From assembly GCA_003455655.1 (NCBI GenBank), contig DMQP01000110.1, positions 1 through 21,328 on the forward strand: 21,328 nucleotides of DNA, written 5' to 3'. The stretch comes from Treponema sp. GTDB taxonomy: Bacteria > Spirochaetota > Spirochaetia > Treponematales > Treponemataceae. Every line of letters begins with the position of its first letter. Within the stretch, counting starts at the first letter, position 1. Under the pieces are notes generated by a model. That model had not been told where the DNA came from. It saw only the letters and a program-made list of their open reading frames with translations, and searched no databases. Made by a program: the position numbers and the translations under genes. Shown in pieces: positions 1-8,917 of the stretch.

Positions 1-3000
1 CTTTTCCATTAGTACCGTCTGCAATAGAACCTATGCGAAGCATTTTATCACCATTAAATGTTTCATTTCCGGGTTTACCCCATTTGCTTGCAAAGAAAGA
101 ATAACAGTCTGCTTGGTTGTCGTTACTTTCTCCACCTGCTGCAACTCCATAGGTATTACCGTTGGGGTCATAGGTAAAGGCAGAGCACTGTATAAAGTCT
201 CTAGAACTAACCCATTCTGCATACGAATTGCCATTAGGCATACACCACTTTAAGCGGCCGTTACAGAAGGCAAAACCCACTACGCCTGAATTGGGGTTAA
301 TCTTCATCATAACATCAAGGGCACTTGAGTTTTCTGGTATAGCGGCCTTTGTGTTTATTTGCCATACATCAAGTTTAACATCGTCGGTAAGGTTATTGTT
401 GTTGGCATCGTTAGGCTGGCGGTTATAGTAATGACTGTAAATTCCAAAGTTACCCGTTATTCCTATATCCTCCGCTGTATAACCATTGTCTATGTAGTTA
501 TAGTCTCCACAAGAGTCATTATAGTTCTTGTTGTTAAGCGACAGTATAGTGCCATTACGCAACTCAAAGTCACCAGAATAACAGTTTTGGTTAAGCGTAT
601 AGCCACCACTACCATTTGTAGCAAGCGCAACTGCAGCTTTAGATGTGTCATCTGGTACCAAGTACGCAGTTGAACCTACTGTGTTATAACCACTTACGTT
701 TATGGTTTCATATTTTGTGTTTGAACCCAATTTTGTCTCGTAGGTAATGTACACAGGGTAGCGTCCTCTTGCAGTTCGTGCAAAGGCAGAAGGAGTTGTC
801 TTACTTGCTTTTGACAAAGAAGTGGTAACGCTGGTAATGTAAGGTACAACATCCATTACATACGAAGCGGCAGTATTGTTTCTACTGTCATAGGCTTTTA
901 CGGTTACAGAGCAGTCAAGTCCTACGGCTGAGGTCATTTTCTGAGTGTCAATGTCCAGTTCCCAAAGAAGACTGTGTCCGTCCTGAGTAACACCGCCGTC
1001 CATAATTGCTAAAGACCAACCCTTTGTTTCTACGAGAGCAAGTTTTGCTTTTGTTGCATTGTCCCAAGTTCCCTTTTCTGCATCATAGCTTCCCAGTGAA
1101 CTTGCATCGTCATCTGCAAATTCCCATGCACCATTGGTAAAGGTTGCAAGTTTTGTTTCTGCTCCAGCTGTCTGTCCATTCAGCTGCATTTGACTTACCG
1201 TAAAGGTAAGTTTTTTAAGTTTTGTTTCGTCGCTTGCACTTCCCAAAATGCGTATAATACCTGAAACTTTAGGATCTGCGTCATATTCGCGACCTTGTGC
1301 TCTCTGGTTAACACCACCAACAGCAGTAATAACTTTTGCCCAGTCGGCTTCAAGTTCAATATGTCCCATAGTACCACTTGCATTGCGGTATACACTATTG
1401 TCTTCGGCACTCTTCCAGTAGAAAGGTTCTACTGCTGCGTTAGGAACAATATCGTCTACAGTATCTACAATAACAGGGAACTTAATAAAGGCCCACTGGC
1501 TGTCTTTTCCTTGAGTCTTTTCTTCGGTTTCGTCCCAGAAGGTAATGCCTACCCACTTTTGTGTTGTAGTTACTGTTTGTGTTGTTGCATTATACTTGCG
1601 GCTTTCGTAAGCAGTAAGTGCTGAATTTGCAAGTTCAAATCCACCCTTAGCAGAAATATGTGCACTTATAGACTGAGCACTTCCTGTTATGTCAGCAGTA
1701 AGTGCTGCTAGTTCAGTAGCTGTCTTAAGTGTTGCTTGCGTTCCCGTAGAAGTTGCTGTTCTTACGGCAGTTTCTGCAGAGTCAGTAATTTTATACGTTG
1801 CAAGAAGTGCTCCATTACCGCCTACAAATTCTGGCAAGAGCAACATACCGTCTTTTAGCATGTAGGTATCGGCAAGAGCATTTTCAACTGTATATTCAGC
1901 AGAAGCCTGTCCGTTTGTAAGTGTTGAATAGTATACAAACTCGCCAAACTCTACACCACTTGCAGTAGGACTGTCGCCTGTTTGGGTAATAGCTTCTTCT
2001 GCAGTAAAGTCATACTTACCGTTACCGTTTAATTCAGTTGCAAGCAGTACTTTTGCAATACGAGGACGGTTGTTGTATATGCTTGAAGTACAAACACCAT
2101 GAGAAAGGTTACCTGCAGCATCAATTGCAACAACATGAATATTTACAGGACCGTCTGGTATACGATCAGAATAAAGGCTTGCAGACCAAGTGTATGTACT
2201 TCCCTTAACTACAAGCTTTTCTACCATGCCGTCGTGGTCGTCGTTTGTCGGAACATCATAGTCTCCGTTTGTAGGTCCTTCAGTAACACGCAAGTGATCA
2301 ACAACCTGTGCATATACAAAGCGAACATCTTTGAAGTCTGTGCTTACTGCAGGACTTATAGAAACAGTGTTTCCATTTTTAGCGGTAATTCTACGGTATG
2401 CACCACCAATCTTTACTAAACCGCCAACTCTAATGTTGTCGTTTGCACTTATACCAGCAACAGTAATACTTCCTGTGTCAGGACGAGTTGCATTAGTAAC
2501 GTGCCAGCTATAGAGATTGTCATCTAAAGTAAGCGGATACGTTGCATCGCTTACATTTGCACGGTTTCCAGACGCATACAGGGGGTTGTATACACGGTCA
2601 CCGTTAGCAGTAGAAGTGCGTTCAAAGTAGAAGGCAAGATATAAAAGTCCACTACCCGCTTCTTCTACGGTGTCACCAAAAGTAAATACCCTGTTAGTGT
2701 TCTGAACATAATTTGTTGTTTCGTCTATATTCTGTTCCTTACTCTTAAGGCGCAGAGAATTAGTTGAAGAAGTTGTACTGTCGCTTGTGTTGTACAAAGA
2801 CGGAGCAGTAGTGTCTATGTTAATACGAATATCAAGAGGTTGGTCCTTACCAGAATCGTCAAGCGCTTTCATGCGTGAATAAATAAGACCGTCTGTTGCT
2901 GTTGAAAGCGGAACTTTAATGTATGCATGACTTTCGTCTGACGGGTTGGGGTAAGAGAAGTCTGTTGATGCAGTATAGTTAATACCAATGTTACTTCCAA

Positions 3001-6000
3001 TGGTGTCAAATGTTACGCTATCAACCTTTATGTCATCGCTCAGATTTGCTTCAAAGTACCAAGTAATACCTGGCTTTCCTGAAATGTACATATTGTCAGA
3101 GTATTCGTATTCAATTTCAGCAGTTGAACCGTTATAACCAATGACTTTCTTTGAACTAATAGTAGGAACAGTCCTATCGATTGCTACAAAAGCTTCTGTG
3201 TTCCAACCACGTGTAATGCCATTCATATCAAAAGCTGCTGCACGAATACGCATCTCTGGGTTGGGTTCACCTTCTGCACCAGTGTGTCCAGCGTATGAAA
3301 CATTAGAAGTTATAACAGTAAGCTGCCATGTTGAAGTACCCTCTGCAACAAAGCCCCAGTCATTTGCATTGGCGGTTGTAGAACCTCTGAGTGTATTTGC
3401 AGAGAAAGCTGTTCCCCATGCATGCAAGAATTCATAGTCATCTTCGGTATAACTACCGTCACCGTTTACATCAAACTGAACAAGTACTTCTTTTACACCG
3501 TTTGCTGCTGTAGCGTAACCGTTTATTTCAAGCTGTCCACCAACACCAACACGTTTCGGCTCTCCGTCTATAACCTGATTGTTTACAGGATAGGTAAGGA
3601 AAGCTGAAGCCTTACCAGAGTCAGTATCTACAGTAACAGTATACGAGGTATCAATGCCTCTGTTACCCAGTATATCTTCAATTAAGAAGTACACAGGAAC
3701 TTTCCATATGCCTACACGGTTAGCTTCCAAGTCTGTATAAGTTGAATTAGCGTAGTACAGTATACAATTTTCATTGTCGGTATCAGGAGAACTAAAGGGT
3801 ATACTGATTGTTGCAGTGCTATCAAGAGTAGTCCATGCACTTTCACCTGCACGCTGTGTGTCAGCTGTAATGCCAGCAGCAACTTCTGCTTTGGTAGGAA
3901 TCATCCACTTGATGACATTTATTCCAGAACCACCAGTATTGTCGTCTGCGCTACCAATTATTTCTGTTGTAGTAGTAACATAGTCGTTTGCAGTCGGAGA
4001 ACCAATAGTAATAGTTGGAGCAATGTTATCCACAATTACATTACGAGTCATCTGTGCAGAAGTACCAGCAGCATCTGTTACCTTTATACTTACAGCCTGA
4101 GAACCACTTGCGTATGCGTTATCAAGTACAAAAGGACCAACTGTATAGGTATAGTCGCTTGTACCATCTTCGTGATCTAATTTAGTATTTGTGGCGTTAA
4201 GTGTTTTTGCTACACCGCCAATCTTAAGTTCAATAGCACCACTTGCTGCCATACCTGCATCTTCTTGAACAACAATGCGTGCATAAAGAACATTGAAGTT
4301 TCCACCGAAGGGAATGTTTGCAGCATTAGACCAATCGGCAGCACTTCCTGCTTCTGGAGCATAAGAAGCAACTTCTGTGTCAGTATCAGTTGCCGCTTTA
4401 GACAAATGAATTTTCTGTATCTTTGGTGCTTTTGTATCTACAATAAAGCTAATTGCTTCTTTTACATCAACATCTGCTACATCTTTGAAAGAAATGTAAG
4501 GACGTGTCAACTGTGCATCTGCGGCAGTATTAGCATTAGTAAAGGTTCCGTCAGCATTATCAATACAGTAAATAAACCATGACTTCTGACCATCTCCACT
4601 AGAGGCAGTAGCAGTAAAGTTACCATTAGAAACAGTAAGTTTTGTCCAGCCGTTGTTATTAGTAAGTGTAGGCCATGTTGTAGGAACGGTTGTAGATTCT
4701 ATAATCCACAAACCTTTTACCAAACCATCATCGTCTGTAATGCTTCCGTAAACTTCTGAACTCTTAAGCAAAGTAGAACCGTCGCTTGTAATGTTAGAAA
4801 GCGTAATCAAAGGTCTATCTGCATCAGGATCAATAGCGTAAGGATGAACAGACACTGAAGTATTACCTGCAATATCTTCTGCTAGAAGTTTAAAGTAAAC
4901 AGGCACTGCATCATTTGTGTAAGTCTTATTTCCTAACAGTTTAATAACATCATTTTCTTTGTAAGTTACTGGAAGTCCTTTGAATTCCCAGTTGTAAGTA
5001 TCTGCACCAGTAAGAACTGCATCTTTTGTTGAACCATTCGTTTGTGGCAACTGAACCAAAGTATCTGCATTGGTAATGGTTGCATCATTTGAACTATAGC
5101 TGTAGTAAAGAGAAAGTTTTCTTACAGAAGTATTGTCTGTTGTTGTTCCGCGGAAATCAACAGTTCCGTTAAGAACGGTATTGTCAGCAGGAGAAGCAAC
5201 CGCTGATGCAGGAGCTTCTTCGTCTATTACCATAGTAAAGAAAGTCTGAGGCTGACTGTTTTGTGCAACATCGTAAGCAGTAAGTTTGTAAGTTCCGTCA
5301 ATAAGATTTTCTTTAGCAATTACTGCTTTCCATGTTTTTATTGAAGTTTTATCAGTGATATTTGCGTAAGAATCAAATGAACTTTCGTTTGTACTCAGCC
5401 ATGTTTTAAATGCACTAGCACTTGCAGACTGAGCAGAAGTCAAATCTACTGTTGAATAAGTGAACGTTGCGGGAATGTTTGTCCTATTGTTTCCACTACC
5501 AATGTAGAACTGTGTAAATTCATCAACACCACTGTTTCCGTCAGATACAGTGCCGTATACAACTAAGTCAGATTCCTTGTCTGAATAGATAGTGCCAGTT
5601 GCTTTTTCATACAAATCGGCATCGTAAGTAAAATATGCTGAACTCAAAGAAGGAGCAATTTGGTCAATGCGAACAGTATAAGAAGATACACTACTCTTAT
5701 TACCAGACTTATCTACTGCCTGAACATACAAGACATTAGCACCGCGTTTAAATCCAGAAGGAGTAATTGTGTATGAAGTGGGGCTTGCACTTCCGTCTGC
5801 ATTAAGCAAAATTTTTCCAGAACCAGCAAGAGTAAGTCCTGTAATGTCGCCTTTAGTTACGGCTGCATTAATTGTATTTTGAGCAGCTGTTGTAGCGTCT
5901 GAAGATTTAACAACATAGTAGACTTCGTTTACACCAGAAGTTGCTTCTGTAAACTGTCCGTTTACACGCAAGGTTTCGTTTTTATACCATGAAGTAAGTT

Positions 6001-8893
6001 CATTATAAAGACGGTTACTTATGTTCAAATCACCGGTTGCTACAGGAGCTACAGTATCTATAGTTGTGGTAAAGGTCTTTTGTTCGCTTGTACGGTTTGC
6101 TGCATCTTTTGCAACAATAGTAAAACTCCATACACCGTCTGAAGCACCAGCACCATTAAGTCTAATAATTGCATTCTGAGTAGAAATACTGTCTGCATCA
6201 AAAGACTCTATCATTTTTTCACGAGCATCTGCTGAATTTGCACGAGGAACTGCTGGTTCAACAGAAAGAGTGTAACCAGAGTTTCCACTTTCTACTGGAG
6301 TTCCATTTTTAGTTGCAGTAACAGTAATGCCGTTCATTTCGTTAGAATCTGTAGCACTAATAGTAAATTCAAATTCTGGTGGAACAGAAGCGTAATACTC
6401 TTGTACAGAAGGAATAGTAAGCTGAGGAACACCAAAGTCAAAGGTTATGTCGTTCCAGCGGTAGACAGGGCTCTTGTTGCCTACATTATCTACTGCAAAA
6501 ATTGCAAGACTAAAACCAGAACCTTCGCGAACCATCTGTATATTAGAAAGAGTTACTTTTGTTTTTGCACCAGGAGTTGTATTTGAAGTCTTAACCTGAA
6601 TCCATTTGCTGTTCGTAGGAACATTATCTGCGTCAAGATCAGTGTTCAAACTTGCAGCAGTAAAGGGTGAACTTGCATCTGTACTCTGGAAGTAAACAGC
6701 TTTTGTACCACTTCCTTCAATATCGCTCCAGTAAGAGCGTAAGGTGTAGAGGTTAAGTAGGGTTGCATCATCAACACCAAGAGTTGAAATTACATCAGTA
6801 AAGTTTTCTCCCGTTTTAGATTCACCATAAGTTGCACGGCTCCAGTAAGCACTGGTTTCGTCGTTCATAATGTCAGAAAGTTCTGCGCCAGTGTTGTCAA
6901 CCCAACCAACATTAGTAACCTGGACAAGAGGACCCTTACAGTCAGCCCACAAAAGGTAACGAGATGCTTCTTTGTTTTCTGCTTCAGTACCATTCTGTGC
7001 AAGTACTTCAAGAAGAATAGTATAGTTATCTGCAGTGTCGCCGTTTGTTAAAATTCCTTCAAGCGGAATCTTTGCAATAAAGTTACCACCTGTACCAACA
7101 GACTCAATTCTTCCATTTGTAACAGTTGCTACAATGGCAGATTTTGTTGACTTAGTTGGAGAACTAGTATAGTTAGTCTTAAGCCAGTATCCAGGATATA
7201 CTGTTGGAGTAACAGTTACTGTACCGCTACCTCCACTTTTAAACTTTCCAGAAGTATCAGATATATTTAATTGCAGAACTTCGCTGCTACCAGACAAGAA
7301 AGCCTGCTTTTTCATAAAGAATTGATCATCACCTGTTACGTGAGGAGCACCACCAGTTGCTGCAACTTGGAATACATATCTGTTTCCTTCAGAAGGCATA
7401 AGATTATTATTTGCTTCGTCTAAACCTTCTATTTTAATTGCAAAACGACTTCCACCTTCCATAACAGGAAGTTGAACAGAATAAGCCTTTTCATCTACGG
7501 TAACAGAAGAGTCCTTTGTAAATTTATTTTCACCGTTTTCTGGCCAGTATATTGCTTTTCTTTTTGCTTCCTCTGTACTGCCATCGCCTGCATTTGCTTT
7601 TGTAGAAAAGTAAGGTGTTGCATTCTCGTCGTAAGAACCGCTATCTGAACATGCATAAATAGAGAATTCAAGTGTCTGTGGCTGAATCTGATGCTTATCA
7701 AGACCAGGAGAAACGGTAAAAGAAAGAGTGCCCCCACTTGTTACCTGAGGCCAATCTGCAGCGCCATATGCATAACCAGAAAAATCATACTTAGGACTGT
7801 TGTCTGCACAAATGCTAAAGGAAAGTTTATTTCCTTCTTCTGAAGAAGCATAAGCTACAGCTGAATAAGCAGAAATGTTATTTAAGATGTCACGAATTTT
7901 ATTCTGACGTTCGCGAGTAAAGACTGAATCAACAGGACATGAACCATTTGCAATAGTCTTGTACTTTGTAGAACGCAACTGTTCTACGGTAATTCCTGTT
8001 TCATCTGCAATCAACTGAGTAAGAGAAGACTTAATGTAAGAACAAGTGCTACGGTTTCCAGAAGCATCAGTTGCAACAACAACTAACTGTACTGTTTTAA
8101 CGCGAGAAATATCTACTGAATTGTAATCGTTAATGCCGTATCCGTACAACTGCAAATAGTTCTTTGCAAGACGAACATCTTTTTCTGAAAGACCACTTTC
8201 GTTGGGGTCACCAAACTGAGCAATAGTTAAGCTAACACCACCCTGAACATCAAAGCCTGTAAACTTTTGCCAAGTAGAAGTGTCGTTGGGGTCAGAAGGA
8301 TCTATAGGTTCTTCGCCTTCAAGTGTAATTTTATCTCCGTTTTCTTTGTATGCCTGAATGTAAAGAGCTGAAATGTCATGGTCATCAAGTATTTCACCAG
8401 AAAGCGTTACTGTTCCACCATACACACCTGCATCTACATTGTTAACATCCATAGAGTTAGGACGAGACAAAAGAACAACAGGAGGTGTGTTATCTATAGT
8501 GAATGAACGAGTTGCTGAGGCGTGACGCTTTGCAACATCATATACATCAGCAACAATTTCGTATGTAGCATCAGGGAATGATGTTGTGTCTGCTTCGATA
8601 GACCAAGAAGTTCCGTCTAAAATATCTTCTTTGTTAATCTTTCCAACAGGGAACTTCTTACCGTCAGAATTACGAAGGCTTACTTCCACACGAGCTACAG
8701 CGTTATCGTCATGACAAATACCTTCAATGGTAATTGTCTGTTTGAGGGAAGAGCCAATATCAGGCTTTGTTACAGAGATAGTTGGAGTATCAGAGTCTAC
8801 CTGAGGTCCTAAGCCAATTTCACAATTAGCAAGACAAAGCAGAGCAGCAAGAGAAAACACTGTCGAGGTAATAACATTAATTCTTCTTTTCAT
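1..8893 (-). CDS. Giant Ig-like repeat surface lipoprotein, 3' end outside window
   Basis: One uninterrupted minus-strand reading frame of 2964 codons runs from an ATG at 8893 to the window edge without a stop; the last whole codon ends at position 2. Residues 1-24 are a lipoprotein signal with lipobox LANC and acylated Cys24. The body is mostly Ig-like beta modules joined by D-x-x-x-P linkers such as DNTPP (D134), DTVAP (D946), DQIAP (D1077), DEEAP (D1224), DTKAP (D1486), DNIAP (D1622), DRTVP (D1906) and DTTAP (D2027). Between 946 and 2027 the linkers recur every 121-150 residues. Calcium-loop-like stretches begin near D1808, N2289 and D2829. The last ~195 residues are aromatic and hold six cysteines. 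No catalytic motif was seen. It follows the barrel-protein gene by 24 nt with a strong ribosome binding site, so the two are probably co-transcribed. Likely a surface adhesin or structural fibre; that role is inferred from architecture only. The ends of the reading frame and many internal linkers are in one frame, which argues against a frameshift. Confidence 0.9.
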   Translation of the reverse strand, partial: MKRRINVITSTVFSLAALLCLANCEIGLGPQVDSDTPTISVTKPDIGSSLKQTITIEGICHDDNAVARVEVSLRNSDGKKFPVGKINKEDILDGTSWSIEADTTSFPDATYEIVADVYDVAKRHASATRSFTIDNTPPVVLLSRPNSMDVNNVDAGVYGGTVTLSGEILDDHDISALYIQAYKENGDKITLEGEEPIDPSDPNDTSTWQKFTGFDVQGGVSLTIAQFGDPNESGLSEKDVRLAKNYLQLYGYGINDYNSVDISRVKTVQLVVVATDASGNRSTCSYIKSSLTQLIADETGITVEQLRSTKYKTIANGSCPVDSVFTRERQNKIRDILNNISAYSAVAYASSEEGNKLSFSICADNSPKYDFSGYAYGAADWPQVTSGGTLSFTVSPGLDKHQIQPQTLEFSIYACSDSGSYDENATPYFSTKANAGDGSTEEAKRKAIYWPENGENKFTKDSSVTVDEKAYSVQLPVMEGGSRFAIKIEGLDEANNNLMPSEGNRYVFQVAATGGAPHVTGDDQFFMKKQAFLSGSSEVLQLNISDTSGKFKSGGSGTVTVTPTVYPGYWLKTNYTSSPTKSTKSAIVATVTNGRIESVGTGGNFIAKIPLEGILTNGDTADNYTILLEVLAQNGTEAENKEASRYLLWADCKGPLVQVTNVGWVDNTGAELSDIMNDETSAYWSRATYGESKTGENFTDVISTLGVDDATLLNLYTLRSYWSDIEGSGTKAVYFQSTDASSPFTAASLNTDLDADNVPTNSKWIQVKTSNTTPGAKTKVTLSNIQMVREGSGFSLAIFAVDNVGNKSPVYRWNDITFDFGVPQLTIPSVQEYYASVPPEFEFTISATDSNEMNGITVTATKNGTPVESGNSGYTLSVEPAVPRANSADAREKMIESFDADSISTQNAIIRLNGAGASDGVWSFTIVAKDAANRTSEQKTFTTTIDTVAPVATGDLNISNRLYNELTSWYKNETLRVNGQFTEATSGVNEVYYVVKSSDATTAAQNTINAAVTKGDITGLTLAGSGKILLNADGSASPTSYTITPSGFKRGANVLYVQAVDKSGNKSSVSSYTVRIDQIAPSLSSAYFTYDADLYEKATGTIYSDKESDLVVYGTVSDGNSGVDEFTQFYIGSGNNRTNIPATFTYSTVDLTSAQSASASAFKTWLSTNESSFDSYANITDKTSIKTWKAVIAKENLIDGTYKLTAYDVAQNSQPQTFFTMVIDEEAPASAVASPADNTVLNGTVDFRGTTTDNTSVRKLSLYYSYSSNDATITNADTLVQLPQTNGSTKDAVLTGADTYNWEFKGLPVTYKENDVIKLLGNKTYTNDAVPVYFKLLAEDIAGNTSVSVHPYAIDPDADRPLITLSNITSDGSTLLKSSEVYGSITDDDGLVKGLWIIESTTVPTTWPTLTNNNGWTKLTVSNGNFTATASSGDGQKSWFIYCIDNADGTFTNANTAADAQLTRPYISFKDVADVDVKEAISFIVDTKAPKIQKIHLSKAATDTDTEVASYAPEAGSAADWSNAANIPFGGNFNVLYARIVVQEDAGMAASGAIELKIGGVAKTLNATNTKLDHEDGTSDYTYTVGPFVLDNAYASGSQAVSIKVTDAAGTSAQMTRNVIVDNIAPTITIGSPTANDYVTTTTEIIGSADDNTGGSGINVIKWMIPTKAEVAAGITADTQRAGESAWTTLDSTATISIPFSSPDTDNENCILYYANSTYTDLEANRVGIWKVPVYFLIEDILGNRGIDTSYTVTVDTDSGKASAFLTYPVNNQVIDGEPKRVGVGGQLEINGYATAANGVKEVLVQFDVNGDGSYTEDDYEFLHAWGTAFSANTLRGSTTANANDWGFVAEGTSTWQLTVITSNVSYAGHTGAEGEPNPEMRIRAAAFDMNGITRGWNTEAFVAIDRTVPTISSKKVIGYNGSTAEIEYEYSDNMYISGKPGITWYFEANLSDDIKVDSVTFDTIGSNIGINYTASTDFSYPNPSDESHAYIKVPLSTATDGLIYSRMKALDDSGKDQPLDIRINIDTTAPSLYNTSDSTTSSTNSLRLKSKEQNIDETTNYVQNTNRVFTFGDTVEEAGSGLLYLAFYFERTSTANGDRVYNPLYASGNRANVSDATYPLTLDDNLYSWHVTNATRPDTGSITVAGISANDNIRVGGLVKIGGAYRRITAKNGNTVSISPAVSTDFKDVRFVYAQVVDHLRVTEGPTNGDYDVPTNDDHDGMVEKLVVKGSTYTWSASLYSDRIPDGPVNIHVVAIDAAGNLSHGVCTSSIYNNRPRIAKVLLATELNGNGKYDFTAEEAITQTGDSPTASGVEFGEFVYYSTLTNGQASAEYTVENALADTYMLKDGMLLLPEFVGGNGALLATYKITDSAETAVRTATSTGTQATLKTATELAALTADITGSAQSISAHISAKGGFELANSALTAYESRKYNATTQTVTTTQKWVGITFWDETEEKTQGKDSQWAFIKFPVIVDTVDDIVPNAAVEPFYWKSAEDNSVYRNASGTMGHIELEADWAKVITAVGGVNQRAQGREYDADPKVSGIIRILGSASDETKLKKLTFTVSQMQLNGQTAGAETKLATFTNGAWEFADDDASSLGSYDAEKGTWDNATKAKLALVETKGWSLAIMDGGVTQDGHSLLWELDIDTQKMTSAVGLDCSVTVKAYDSRNNTAASYVMDVVPYITSVTTSLSKASKTTPSAFARTARGRYPVYITYETKLGSNTKYETINVSGYNTVGSTAYLVPDDTSKAAVALATNGSGGYTLNQNCYSGDFELRNGTILSLNNKNYNDSCGDYNYIDNGYTAEDIGITGNFGIYSHYYNRQPNDANNNNLTDDVKLDVWQINTKAAIPENSSALDVMMKINPNSGVVGFAFCNGRLKWCMPNGNSYAEWVSSRDFIQCSAFTYDPNGNTYGVAAGGESNDNQADCYSFFASKWGKPGNETFNGDKMLRIGSIADGTNGK
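2815..6058 (-). repeat. Array of Ig-like modules with ~135-residue period
   Basis: Within the giant lipoprotein gene the linker D-x-x-x-P or a close variant occurs at residues 946, 1077, 1224, 1355, 1486, 1622, 1756, 1906 and 2027. Spacings are 131, 147, 131, 131, 136, 134, 150 and 121 residues. Each linker follows a short beta strand of hydrophobic residues and is followed by a strand such as PTITIGSP. The repeats are protein-level: no long identical DNA repeats were noticed, so the array looks old and diverged rather than recently amplified. Confidence 0.65.
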
Positions 8894-8898
8894 ACACG

Positions 8899-8906
8899 CA
8901 CCTCTT
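8899..8906 (-). promoter_or_regulatory. Ribosome binding site of the giant lipoprotein gene
   Basis: The minus strand reads AAGAGGTG, with GAGG seven nucleotides before the ATG at 8893. It lies in the 24-nt gap after the stop codon of the upstream barrel-protein gene and fixes the start of the lipoprotein gene. The same octamer precedes the metallopeptidase gene at 21261-21268. No separate promoter fits in the gap, so the gene probably depends on the promoter upstream of 15109. Confidence 0.75.
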
Positions 8907-8917
8907 CCCTACCTTCA

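Noticed and set aside
7495..7737. Minus-strand open frame of 80 codons within the giant lipoprotein gene
   Set aside because: It is an alternative frame of the same strand. The main frame reads through this region with normal Ig-like sequence.
1..8893. A stretch with only short reading frames, which could be taken as noncoding or degenerate DNA
   Set aside because: One minus-strand frame is open throughout from the ATG at 8893. It has no stop because the gene continues past the window edge. Ig-like linkers in that frame run the whole length.
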